From: Debaryomyces hansenii CBS767
Taxonomy: Eukaryota > Ascomycota > Pichiomycetes > Serinales > Debaryomycetaceae
Assembly (NCBI RefSeq): GCF_000006445.2
Contig: NC_006047.2
Span: 806,001 to 870,000, forward strand
Length of the DNA: 64,000 bases
Direction of reading: 5' to 3'
A program made the position numbers and the translations under genes. Below the pieces are notes generated by a model. That model was not told the DNA's origin. It did not search any database and was given only the letters and a program-made list of their open reading frames with translations. Of the stretch, positions 20,451 through 28,574 are shown in pieces (position 1 is the first letter of the stretch; the number at the start of each line of letters is the position of its first letter).

Positions 20451-21458
20451 ATGTCCGCTAAGATAGAGGATTTTGAAGAAGCGTTTCGGGTTATAAAAAT
20501 TGATGAAAATAACTATGTGGGTGCACATCCGTTGAGGTTACCCATGAGCATTGCAAGAGGTGTTTACGGAGGACATATATGTGCACAAGCTTTAGTAGTT
20601 GGCATGGAGTCAGCTCCGGGATATGTTCCTGATTCCTTTCATTTATACTTCATTGGGGCAGGGAGTAATAAAATACCTATGTCGTATAAAGTGACGAAAG
20701 TGCTCCATGGAGATGCATATGCCAGTCGATTAATTGAAGTAGTGCAATATGGGCAAATTAAATCAAATTGCATGGTTACTTTACGAAAGAAAGGTGTTTT
20801 GGCGCAGTCTAGTAAGTCCAGTAGAGACAAAAATCTCGACAACCCATCTGAAGTTCCCCATGTTCACACGAAGGATGAAGACCCCAACAAATTGCATATT
20901 GTCCACCACACCGATTATATTAGGAATGCATATTCAGATGAATTCTTGGACCATGAATTAGTGCCCCATGAGAAGGACCAGGACCCGTCCGACCGTTGGA
21001 TCACTGTTTACAGCGGAATTGAGCAACGAAAATCTTTTAAAGACCCCCTTTTCAATTATGTCGGTATAGCAGACTTATCAGACTCTGCTCTCTTAACAAC
21101 CCTCGCCAGAGTAATGCACTTCCCATGGAACCCCACCGAAAAATATGCTCCGGAAGAGTTTGATAGTAATAGAGATGCACGTACCCTACTCAAAGTGTCC
21201 TTCAACATCCTACACATATTCCACTACAATGCAATGTCTTTAGATCACCATATTTATTTTCACTCGGACGATTACACGAAAGCATTCGATGTATGTCAAG
21301 ATTGGTTGACCTTCACTTACCAAGTAAAACGGTTATCCAATCACCGTTCGCTAGTGAGGGGTCATTTATACAACAACGAAGGTAGGTGCGTCGCTACTGT
21401 GGTTCAAGAAGGTTTAGCCTACCTTTTTTCGGATGTTGCCAATCACCTTAAACTATAG
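20451..21458 (+). CDS. acyl-CoA thioesterase, Tes1/TesB family, array copy 1
   Basis: 335 residues with the double hot-dog fold of TesB/ACOT8. The conserved glycine-rich entry is present (RGVYGGHICAQAL). The catalytic Asp lies in LSDSALL, Ser in MSLDHH and Gln in VVQEGL, so the enzyme should be active. It hydrolyses acyl-CoA to free fatty acid and CoA, in yeast inside peroxisomes during beta-oxidation. The C-terminus is LKL, a weak PTS1 variant. The ATG at 20451 is the first Met in the frame; upstream in-frame codons are not ATG. It is the first of four tandem copies, 262 bases from the next, and is the most divergent in the linker region (about residues 125-170). Confidence 0.88.
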   Translation: MSAKIEDFEEAFRVIKIDENNYVGAHPLRLPMSIARGVYGGHICAQALVVGMESAPGYVPDSFHLYFIGAGSNKIPMSYKVTKVLHGDAYASRLIEVVQYGQIKSNCMVTLRKKGVLAQSSKSSRDKNLDNPSEVPHVHTKDEDPNKLHIVHHTDYIRNAYSDEFLDHELVPHEKDQDPSDRWITVYSGIEQRKSFKDPLFNYVGIADLSDSALLTTLARVMHFPWNPTEKYAPEEFDSNRDARTLLKVSFNILHIFHYNAMSLDHHIYFHSDDYTKAFDVCQDWLTFTYQVKRLSNHRSLVRGHLYNNEGRCVATVVQEGLAYLFSDVANHLKL

Positions 21459-21547
21459 GAACTATGTTGAATAGCCATGGGCTTCGGTTGGTGCATCCGA
21501 CCACGTGATTGTGGCATCTCATCGATGATAGTTCCCAACATATTAAA

Positions 21548-21553
21548 CCTCGG
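21548..21553 (+). promoter_or_regulatory. CCTCGG element upstream of thioesterase copy 2
   Basis: CCTCGG is the core bound by fungal fatty-acid regulators FarA/FarB and Candida Ctf1. It lies 168 bases before the ATG of copy 2. The hexamer also occurs by chance elsewhere in the window, for instance inside POM34. Confidence 0.35.
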
Positions 21554-21720
21554 TTAAATAGAAAAACTACTTAGGCAGTGTTGCAGGCATGTCAACTGAT
21601 AAGTGGTTTTGTTGAAAATGATAGAAGAGTATTAATAAAATTATTTTATATATATAGGTTTACTTATTCTTTTTCAGATAAAACTTTTTTTTTTGCAGCA
21701 TTCATTTACAAGTCACCAAT

Positions 21721-22701
21721 ATGTCTGATGTCCTGATTAATAATTCTATCACTGTCCAGCAGTCAAGACTCGAGAAAGCATTCGAATTGCGTAAATTGTC
21801 AGATGTCAAATATGAAGGTGTCAAACCATTAGCCAAACCTTCGTTGAATTCCCGTGGTGTTTATGGAGGAAACTTATGTGGCCAGGCATTGCTCGTTGCA
21901 ATGGAAACGTGTGAAGCTGGGTTTACACCACATTCGCTCCATTCATACTTCATTAAAGCCGGAGATGATACCATGCCATGTCAATATGAGGTAGAAAAGT
22001 TAAATGACGGTAAGAACTTCGCCAACAGACTTATCAGAGTATCCCAGAAAGGTCAGATGAAATATATTGTGATGATTTCACTCACCAAGAAGAATTCGCG
22101 AGCCAACACCGCCAAAGAGTATGCCAAGGACCCTAAGAAGCAATCACCATTTGAATTTCAGGCCCCAGTAGCCTCGAATTTCTACAAATACAAGCATGAA
22201 GATTTACCAGTCACCTACAACGATCATACAAAAACATTACAGCACAAAATTCCTCCAGATTTTGTGGATCACAAGTTAAACCCTGATGAATCGAAAAAAT
22301 CAGCCGCTGAGAGGGACTTATCGTTTTGGCTTAGAATCGATGATGCTTCCAAAGACCCAAAATACAAGTACGCGGGCTTTGGTATAGTATCAGACTCTCT
22401 CTATTTGACTTCCTTGTCAAGAGTATTGCATTTGCCTATTCTGGGTAATGGAATCGGTAGCAGTGGTGGTAAAGGTGATCATTTTTTCTCGGTTTCCTTG
22501 GACCACTCAATCTACTTCCACGACGACTCCTTCGACCCTTCCAAATGGGTTTTTTTCAATTTTTCTACTCCAAGATTTAGTAATAACAGGGTTTTATTAC
22601 AGGGGGGCTATTACGACGAAAATGGTAAATTATTTGCCAGTATTGTCCAAGAGGGCTTGGTGTTTTTCCATAGTGGCTCTGAACATAAAGCTAAATTATA
22701 G
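21721..22701 (+). CDS. acyl-CoA thioesterase, Tes1/TesB family, array copy 2
   Basis: 326 residues ending in AKL, a canonical peroxisomal PTS1. It shares RGVYGGNLCGQALL near the N-terminus, the Asp motif VSDSLYL, Ser in VSLDHS and Gln in IVQEGL. A basic, Ser/Lys-rich linker lies between the two hot-dog halves. Expected role: release of free fatty acids and CoA in the peroxisomal matrix during growth on lipids. It is closest in pattern to copy 4 (PSxxSRGVYGGNL shared). Its promoter has a CCTCGG word and a T-rich tract just before the ATG. Confidence 0.9.
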   Translation: MSDVLINNSITVQQSRLEKAFELRKLSDVKYEGVKPLAKPSLNSRGVYGGNLCGQALLVAMETCEAGFTPHSLHSYFIKAGDDTMPCQYEVEKLNDGKNFANRLIRVSQKGQMKYIVMISLTKKNSRANTAKEYAKDPKKQSPFEFQAPVASNFYKYKHEDLPVTYNDHTKTLQHKIPPDFVDHKLNPDESKKSAAERDLSFWLRIDDASKDPKYKYAGFGIVSDSLYLTSLSRVLHLPILGNGIGSSGGKGDHFFSVSLDHSIYFHDDSFDPSKWVFFNFSTPRFSNNRVLLQGGYYDENGKLFASIVQEGLVFFHSGSEHKAKL

Positions 22702-23084
22702 ATTTCCTATTTATTTTCTGTGATCTAAATACACACAACTAATAGACTTACTAATTCCGCTATTATTAGAAGCCTAAAACTTCTGAACTGTATAACCCCT
22801 CCCTGAGCGAGTCCCGAGCTTATGGAACTCTGTCGGCTCTGCGCCAACATCTATTTCCTTCGATCTCTTAATATCCACGGTACAATCAATTGTATGAGGA
22901 GCACCGTTGGGGAAAAAGAAATCTTGAGGTTTATCCTCGGCACATCACGATCTACAACTCCGCGATACAAATGGTTAAATGGAACACTCATATAAATATC
23001 GTTTATGTCCTCCGATTCAAATATGGGGTGATTATTGTGCATTTTATAGTTATATTCACCCCATATATAACACCCGAAGTAACC
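22702..23084. other. intergenic region between thioesterase copies 2 and 3
   Basis: No gene is seen. The frame of copy 3 stays open upstream to about 22890 but without a convincing start; the first in-frame ATG (22893) would add a hydrophobic stretch unlike any thioesterase N-terminus. A CCTCGG element lies at 22935-22940. This region is less AT-rich than the other spacers of the array. Confidence 0.45.
22935..22940 (+). promoter_or_regulatory. CCTCGG element upstream of thioesterase copy 3
   Basis: Same core as before copy 2 (FarA/FarB/Ctf1-type fatty-acid response), here 145-150 bases before the ATG at 23085. Confidence 0.35.
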
Positions 23085-24071
23085 ATGAGTATTGCAGAAG
23101 TTTACGACAATGTTACGGTGTGCAAAATAGAAGAGAAGTTCTCTTTACAGAAAATTACAGATACGGTTTTGGAAGGTAATTATCCATTAGAACCATTTCA
23201 AGCAGGAGCTAGAGGTACCTATGGCGGTGAGTTTGTTGCGCAGGGAATCTTAGCGGCTTGGGAAACTGTTGAAGACCCAGATTTCAGTCCACACTCGTTT
23301 CACTCATATTTCTTGAAGGCTGGGAGCCACGAATCTGTAATGAGATGGGAAGTAACAAAGACTATGCAAGGTAGAAACTACTGCAACAGATTAGTGCATT
23401 GTTACCAAAAGCATAACAACCAACTTTGTTTCATATTAACTGCATCTTTTACAAGAAATAATTCAATTCACCAAAGAAAGCTCGATTATGCGACCAACCC
23501 TGATAACAAAATACCGTTTGAGTTTCAAAGATCTCCTCAATATTTCTTTGACAAGTACTACGATAAGTTGGACGAGATGCCTTATTATGAGCATACGAAC
23601 GGTAATTTACAGCATATAATCCCCCCAGAATTCCGTACCGGAATGCCTTCCGATTTTCTTTCCCAAGAAACGGGGATGAGAGACATAGGATTTTTCCTTC
23701 GAGTCAACGATGACGTCAACTTAGCTAAGGATAAATTGAAAGCCAAGTTGGTCAGCATGGCTTTTGCGTCTGATAGTCTCTATCTCTCGCTTTTAGTGTG
23801 CTCATTAGGAATACCTTTGACCATCGACGTCTTTGAATTTTTTAGAGTCAGTTTGGATCATACAGTCTACTATCATGATATCGATTTTGATCCTACAAAG
23901 TGGCTCTTTTTAGATTATAGATTTTCGAGAATGAGTAACGACCGAGTCTTGTGTCAATGTCAAGTATTCAACGAAAAGGGTAACATGGTGGTTAGTATTA
24001 TTCAAGAAGCTATAGCATTAATACCCAAAAAGTTCATTGAAAAGGCTGTAGGTGGCTCATATAAATTATAA
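23085..24071 (+). CDS. acyl-CoA thioesterase, Tes1/TesB family, array copy 3
   Basis: 328 residues from the ATG at 23085, chosen because MSIAEVYDNV aligns with the family N-terminus. It has RGTYGGEFVAQGIL, Asp in ASDSLYLS, Ser in VSLDHT and Gln in IIQEAI. The residue after QE is Ala where the other three copies have Gly, and VYGG is changed to TYGG, so this is the most altered core. The C-terminus YKL is not a standard PTS1. It may therefore differ in substrate or in import. It lies 383 bases from copy 2 and 264 from copy 4, all on the same strand. Confidence 0.86.
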   Translation: MSIAEVYDNVTVCKIEEKFSLQKITDTVLEGNYPLEPFQAGARGTYGGEFVAQGILAAWETVEDPDFSPHSFHSYFLKAGSHESVMRWEVTKTMQGRNYCNRLVHCYQKHNNQLCFILTASFTRNNSIHQRKLDYATNPDNKIPFEFQRSPQYFFDKYYDKLDEMPYYEHTNGNLQHIIPPEFRTGMPSDFLSQETGMRDIGFFLRVNDDVNLAKDKLKAKLVSMAFASDSLYLSLLVCSLGIPLTIDVFEFFRVSLDHTVYYHDIDFDPTKWLFLDYRFSRMSNDRVLCQCQVFNEKGNMVVSIIQEAIALIPKKFIEKAVGGSYKL

Positions 24072-24335
24072 TTGGTTTGATACATTCGTATCCTTACGTA
24101 TAGGTATTTATAATTCTGTGAATTAATATTTGTATATTTATGATAATGATACATGGTTTTGCATAGAATTCGGTAGACTCACTTTGCACATGAATAACCG
24201 ATATAAGCATGCGCCGAAGTCTTTGCAAATATATATAGACGGATTTCTCAGCAGACGATAGGCACTACCATATACAATTCAGTTATTGGTGTGCGTTTTA
24301 TTTTAGTGTCGTCATTTGTCCGGTAATAATTCAAC

Positions 24336-25307
24336 ATGGAAGACGTAGAATACAACTTAGGAGTTAAGCAAATTTCCAAAACCAGATTTCAAGGTAACGC
24401 TCCATTAACGAAACCTCACCCATCTTCGCGTGGAGTATACGGTGGAAACCTTGCTGGGCAAGCATTACTAGTGGCAATTAGATCTTCGCCAGAAGGCTTT
24501 ACTCCACATGCACTTCATTCATTCTTTGTCAAGGCGTGTTCGCCAGACACAGTAGTTGATTATGAAGTCGAAGTTGTAAGTCAAGGTAATAATTTTTGTA
24601 ACAGGCTGGTGAAAGCTATCCAAGACGGAGAGATTAAGTATATTGCCAATATTTCGTTAACGAGAAGGAATTCAAATAAAGATTCGACTGAAAAATATTT
24701 GAAGTATAAGAAAAAGGTAGAAGAACATGGGGAAGACGAAGATGAGACTCCTGTTCAGAAGCCATTTGGCTTTGGTACGCCTTATCCAAAGTGGTTAAAG
24801 GATTCACCAGCCGAAAGTTTGAAGCTAGATGTTAGAGGCAAAAACAGACTAATTTATCACAAAATCCCCCCACAAATGAATCAACTAGACATAACCAAAA
24901 ATGAAGACAAGATTGCACCAAGCGAAAGAAAGCTATCATTCTATGTTAAATGGGGCAATGATGGTGAAGTTGAGATCAAGGATCCTGCGTTCCATTACGT
25001 TGGTTTGGGAGTTTTATCTGATTCCTTCTTCTTGACGAGATTGGCTAGAGTATTGCGAATTCCGGGCCTTGAGTATTCTAATACCGTTCACTATTTTTCC
25101 CTTTCCTTAGACCATATAATGTATTTCCATGATACTGATTTTGATGTTACCGAATGGATGGGATTCAGTTTCAAAAATGTCAAATTTTCCAATAATAGAG
25201 CTTTATTAGAAGGCGAAATGTATAATGAGAAAGGGGTTCATGTTGCCACAATTATTCAGGAAGGTTTGGTACACTTCAACGGCATAGAGAGAGACGCCAA
25301 GTTGTGA
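24336..25307 (+). CDS. acyl-CoA thioesterase, Tes1/TesB family, array copy 4
   Basis: 323 residues ending in the canonical PTS1 AKL. It has SRGVYGGNLAGQALL, Asp in LSDSFFLTRLARVL, Ser in LSLDHI and Gln in IIQEGL. An acidic insertion (about residues 125-145, rich in Glu/Asp/Lys) separates the two hot-dog halves. Expected to be a peroxisomal matrix enzyme that hydrolyses acyl-CoAs. Together with copy 2 it is the best candidate for the conventional Tes1 function, being canonical in both catalytic motifs and targeting. Confidence 0.9.
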   Translation: MEDVEYNLGVKQISKTRFQGNAPLTKPHPSSRGVYGGNLAGQALLVAIRSSPEGFTPHALHSFFVKACSPDTVVDYEVEVVSQGNNFCNRLVKAIQDGEIKYIANISLTRRNSNKDSTEKYLKYKKKVEEHGEDEDETPVQKPFGFGTPYPKWLKDSPAESLKLDVRGKNRLIYHKIPPQMNQLDITKNEDKIAPSERKLSFYVKWGNDGEVEIKDPAFHYVGLGVLSDSFFLTRLARVLRIPGLEYSNTVHYFSLSLDHIMYFHDTDFDVTEWMGFSFKNVKFSNNRALLEGEMYNEKGVHVATIIQEGLVHFNGIERDAKL

Positions 25308-25452
25308 ATAATCAAGAAAAATTAATTTAGATATTTATTATATGTAGCATTTTTTAGTACAATAAAATTACGATACAAAATCAGCGCTCTTTAAAATCAG
25401 TGTAGAATTTGAACTTGAATTATCATCAAAGTACCCCATCATAACCAAGACT

Positions 25453-27525
25453 ATGGCCATTGATCTGAATATGTTGGATCAGCGGCTAAAGCTGTTGAAC
25501 AAGCAGGCAATTGATAACTTGATTGATATATTGCATGGAGTTTATACAACTAAAAATTTATTGATTTTAGACCAACGCTTATCAACACTTATAAACTTTT
25601 TAACCCCATTCCTGAAATTAAAGGAAATAGCAAAAATAGATAAAACAATATGGATTGGAGACAACGTAGAGCAGGATATTCTACAGTCATTCGATGGGTT
25701 TATTTTCATTTTCAATGAGTCTCATGATAATCTTCAGGCCTTATTAAAGACAATCAAGCAAATTGGAAAGAAAAAGATACATATTATTGTCAAACAATTA
25801 ACGAAGTCTTTCATTTACGAAACCAATAAAGCTCTTAATGGTAATGTTACATTTGAGAAGATATGTGATATTAATACTGGTAAAGAAGTCATTAAATTTA
25901 CATCAATGATTAGATTGTATAATTGGGAAATAAATCCAATAGTTATTGACGAGGAGGCGCGAGTGTTATCAATTGAAGCACCCTATGGAGGACTCGACTC
26001 TTACTTTAACCAACCATTACTACAATTATATGAATTGTCTAATTCATTTATAACTTTATTGGAAAATTCGTTTAAAGCTTCTGATATGTCATTCTTGAAG
26101 TTGAAGAATATTTATGGTAAGGGCGATCATGCGAACTTATTGATTAACATAATTAATAATGAAAGAATTCCTGAATATTTGAGCTTGAAGCTTTCTTCTT
26201 TAGAACAGGAATTTTATTTGACTAAGGCCAGAGGGAATACAGACTTAATAGTTGTCGAGAGGAATTTAGATTTTATTTCAGTCATACTAAACCAGTTGAA
26301 TTACCAAGGCTTAATCGATGATTTATTTGGTATTGATATTGACAACGTTAAAGTTGGAGAGAACAGATACAAATTAAATGATGAATTGTATAATGAGTTA
26401 AAGCATTTGAACTTCGCCTCAATTGGTGTTAAATTAAATAAGTTAGCAATATTTATTCAGAATGAATTCAGTACTAGAGACAATCTCCAAAGCTTAGGTG
26501 AAATGAAAAAATTGGTAAGCAATTTGGGAAACCTTACTTCGAAGCAGGACTTGATCAAGAAGCATACCTTTTTATCGGAGTCAATATTGAATTACATTAG
26601 AAATGGTGATATTGAAAATAAACCGACCAGATCTAGTAAGAAGTATAACGAATATGAAAAATTCCTAAACTTCGAGAATGAGTTATTTGACATTGATTAT
26701 AAAACACATATAAGTTATTTGCGAGACTTCCTTTCAGAGAATTTCAACTATAAAATTGTCTTATCAACTATAATATTAATATCAACAGTAAATGATGGTA
26801 TTAAAGAAAGGGATTTTGATTGGGTGTATAATGAAATTTTAGACAACTTTGGTATGGAAATTATCTTTGTTATCGACAATTTAGTTGATAATAAAGTTGT
26901 GAAAATTAATGATAATAATGACTTGCTTGGCGGAGCTCTAACATACTTAACCAATCAAGATAAAAGTGATGATAATGATAAAGAAAATAAGGTCAATACT
27001 AAACTAGGTATCTCCGGTGGAAGTAATACGTACAAAAGTAATTACACATTGATAAACAAATTTTGGAATTTACACCCTCTAGTTGAAGAAACAACAGGAA
27101 CAAAATCTGGATTGTTGATAGATGAGTATCCTAATCCATCGTTTACCTTGCCATCAAGCACTGTACCATTGCTTTCAAGAATAATTGAATCACTATATGT
27201 ACGGGACTTTCTTCAATATAAACCTGTGAATAATACTAGCAAAAGACCGAATTGGGATAAACTCGGGTTAGATACAATGTTCCAAGGAAAAACAACTGAC
27301 ATTAACATTGATGATACTCTGGATGATAGAAATACCGATTCGAACGCCGGTCAGGGTGAACAGTATGTAGTGGTCATATTCGTTGGAGGTGTTACAAGAG
27401 GAGAAATCAGCTGCCTAAGATATTTAGAACAACGATTGCAGACGATCGGTATCATCAAACGCTTCATTATCCTCACCAGTGGTATAGTGAACAGTGATAA
27501 ATTGCTTGATGTTTTCAAGAGATAG
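25453..27525 (+). CDS. VPS33: vacuolar sorting Sec1/Munc18 protein Vps33
   Basis: A 690-residue Sec1/Munc18-family protein, almost exactly the length of S. cerevisiae Vps33 (691). The N-terminal domain has KNLLILDQRLSTLINFLTPF; the central part has LIVVERNLDFISVILNQLNYQGLIDDLFGI; the C-terminal end has VVIFVGGVTRGEISCLRYL, the typical SM-protein close. Vps33 is the SNARE-binding core of the HOPS and CORVET tethers and templates SNARE assembly for vacuole and endosome fusion. An Asn/Asp-rich, Lys-rich insertion lies near residues 505-525. The gene follows the thioesterase array by 145 bases with no functional link. Confidence 0.92.
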   Translation: MAIDLNMLDQRLKLLNKQAIDNLIDILHGVYTTKNLLILDQRLSTLINFLTPFLKLKEIAKIDKTIWIGDNVEQDILQSFDGFIFIFNESHDNLQALLKTIKQIGKKKIHIIVKQLTKSFIYETNKALNGNVTFEKICDINTGKEVIKFTSMIRLYNWEINPIVIDEEARVLSIEAPYGGLDSYFNQPLLQLYELSNSFITLLENSFKASDMSFLKLKNIYGKGDHANLLINIINNERIPEYLSLKLSSLEQEFYLTKARGNTDLIVVERNLDFISVILNQLNYQGLIDDLFGIDIDNVKVGENRYKLNDELYNELKHLNFASIGVKLNKLAIFIQNEFSTRDNLQSLGEMKKLVSNLGNLTSKQDLIKKHTFLSESILNYIRNGDIENKPTRSSKKYNEYEKFLNFENELFDIDYKTHISYLRDFLSENFNYKIVLSTIILISTVNDGIKERDFDWVYNEILDNFGMEIIFVIDNLVDNKVVKINDNNDLLGGALTYLTNQDKSDDNDKENKVNTKLGISGGSNTYKSNYTLINKFWNLHPLVEETTGTKSGLLIDEYPNPSFTLPSSTVPLLSRIIESLYVRDFLQYKPVNNTSKRPNWDKLGLDTMFQGKTTDINIDDTLDDRNTDSNAGQGEQYVVVIFVGGVTRGEISCLRYLEQRLQTIGIIKRFIILTSGIVNSDKLLDVFKR

Positions 27526-27890
27526 TTAAATTTGCGCTGGCAACCCTCCTCTTCGTATAGAGTACATAGAGCATAATACTTACAAGCCCGATCCCCCAAG
27601 AATACCACTCAATCTTCAAGAATCCAAGTTCTCACGTTCGCATCCTTGGCTGATCCTTCACCATATCTTTATACTACAATCGTGGGGTATCCCCCTGTTT
27701 CTCAATAAAATTTATTAGAAAGAAGTATGTATATCCATAGCCAATCTTCCTCACTTCTCTCATTCAAGAAGCTCTACCATCGTTCTTCAAATTCAATTTT
27801 ATAACATTTATTGTCGTTGTCTTAAAAATGGTGTATTCATATATATATTAATATGACATGGTGTTTCGAATGAATTGAATGCAATGTCGT
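27526..27890. other. intergenic region between convergent VPS33 and COX9
   Basis: A shared 3' region with no gene seen. It contains a GGGG-TAT-CCCC mini-hairpin near 27685 and UAUAUA-rich words near 27839-27850 that fit 3'-end processing signals for COX9. Confidence 0.4.
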
Positions 27891-28076
27891 CTAAGCTGAA
27901 TCTTCAGCTTCTTGTTGCGCCTTCAATTTAGCGTAGTATGCTTCTCTCTTGACAATCAATGGCTTGTGTTCGATATACCAGTATCCAGTAGCTAAAGCAA
28001 AGCCACATGCGAAACCAATGCTAATATCAGTAATGATTTTTCTCTTTAATGTACCTGTAATTGGAGCAATAGCCAT
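27891..28076 (-). CDS. COX9: cytochrome c oxidase subunit Cox9 (VIIa)
   Basis: A 61-residue protein starting at the ATG at 28076 with AIAPITGTLKRKIITDI, which matches the N-terminus of yeast Cox9 nearly residue by residue. One transmembrane helix (about residues 20-38) is followed by a KREAYYAKLKAQQEAE tail. Cox9 is a small nuclear-encoded subunit of complex IV in the inner mitochondrial membrane, imported without a long presequence. Upstream in-frame codons are open but contain no ATG, so the family-typical start is used. It is divergent from COX8 across 227 bases. Confidence 0.95.
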   Translation of the reverse strand: MAIAPITGTLKRKIITDISIGFACGFALATGYWYIEHKPLIVKREAYYAKLKAQQEAEDSA

Positions 28077-28185
28077 CTTGTGTTTTCTAACCGTTGTTTT
28101 AATCAAAGAAATAACAATTTTATCCCTCGTTTATACATATAGTAGGTTGAGAAAATCAGTTGATGCTGAAAATTTAAAATAAATT

Positions 28186-28193
28186 TCATTGGT
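28186..28193 (+). promoter_or_regulatory. CCAAT box (HAP complex site) between COX9 and COX8
   Basis: TCATTGGT matches TNATTGGT, the classical binding consensus of the Hap2/3/4/5 complex, exactly. It lies about midway between the two start codons (110 bases from COX9, 111 from COX8), which suits a shared respiratory promoter. Confidence 0.6.
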
Positions 28194-28303
28194 CAATAAT
28201 AAGGCTTTTGTGTAATTTATAAATATGGACTCACTTCATCAAATCCCATTTAGTTTTCATACTATATACATAGTGTCGAATATTATAAGAAATATATTGT
28301 AAG

Positions 28304-28549
28304 ATGTTAGCTAGATCAAAGTTGATTACTCAAAAGGTTTCCACCAGAAACTTCCAAACTTCAGCCAGAAGCTTCAACGACATTTTTGGAAGTCCAAAAT
28401 CCGGTGTTTACTCAAACATTCCTTTCAAGGTCAAGAACAGAAAGATTCCTATTAGTTTTTGGTTCTGGGGTATCACAGGTAGTTTATTTGCATTCCCATT
28501 CGTTAGTACTTACTGGCATTTAAAGAAGGCTGGTTCATTCATGGAATAA
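28304..28549 (+). CDS. COX8: cytochrome c oxidase subunit Cox8
   Basis: An 81-residue precursor. The N-terminus is a basic presequence with Arg, Ser and Thr (MLARSKLITQKVSTRNFQTS). The mature part has GVYSNIPFKVKNRKIPISF, then one membrane helix and a WHLKKAGSF end, matching S. cerevisiae Cox8 (78 residues). It is a small nuclear-encoded subunit of complex IV. The gene ends 25 bases before the 3' end of the convergent PCF11. Confidence 0.94.
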   Translation: MLARSKLITQKVSTRNFQTSARSFNDIFGSPKSGVYSNIPFKVKNRKIPISFWFWGITGSLFAFPFVSTYWHLKKAGSFME

Positions 28550-28574
28550 ATTGTTTAATTTAGGTTACTATATA

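Noticed and set aside
22890..23084. N-terminal extension of thioesterase copy 3
   Set aside because: The frame is open upstream, but the added residues do not resemble a thioesterase start or a targeting signal; the ATG at 23085 aligns with the paralogues.
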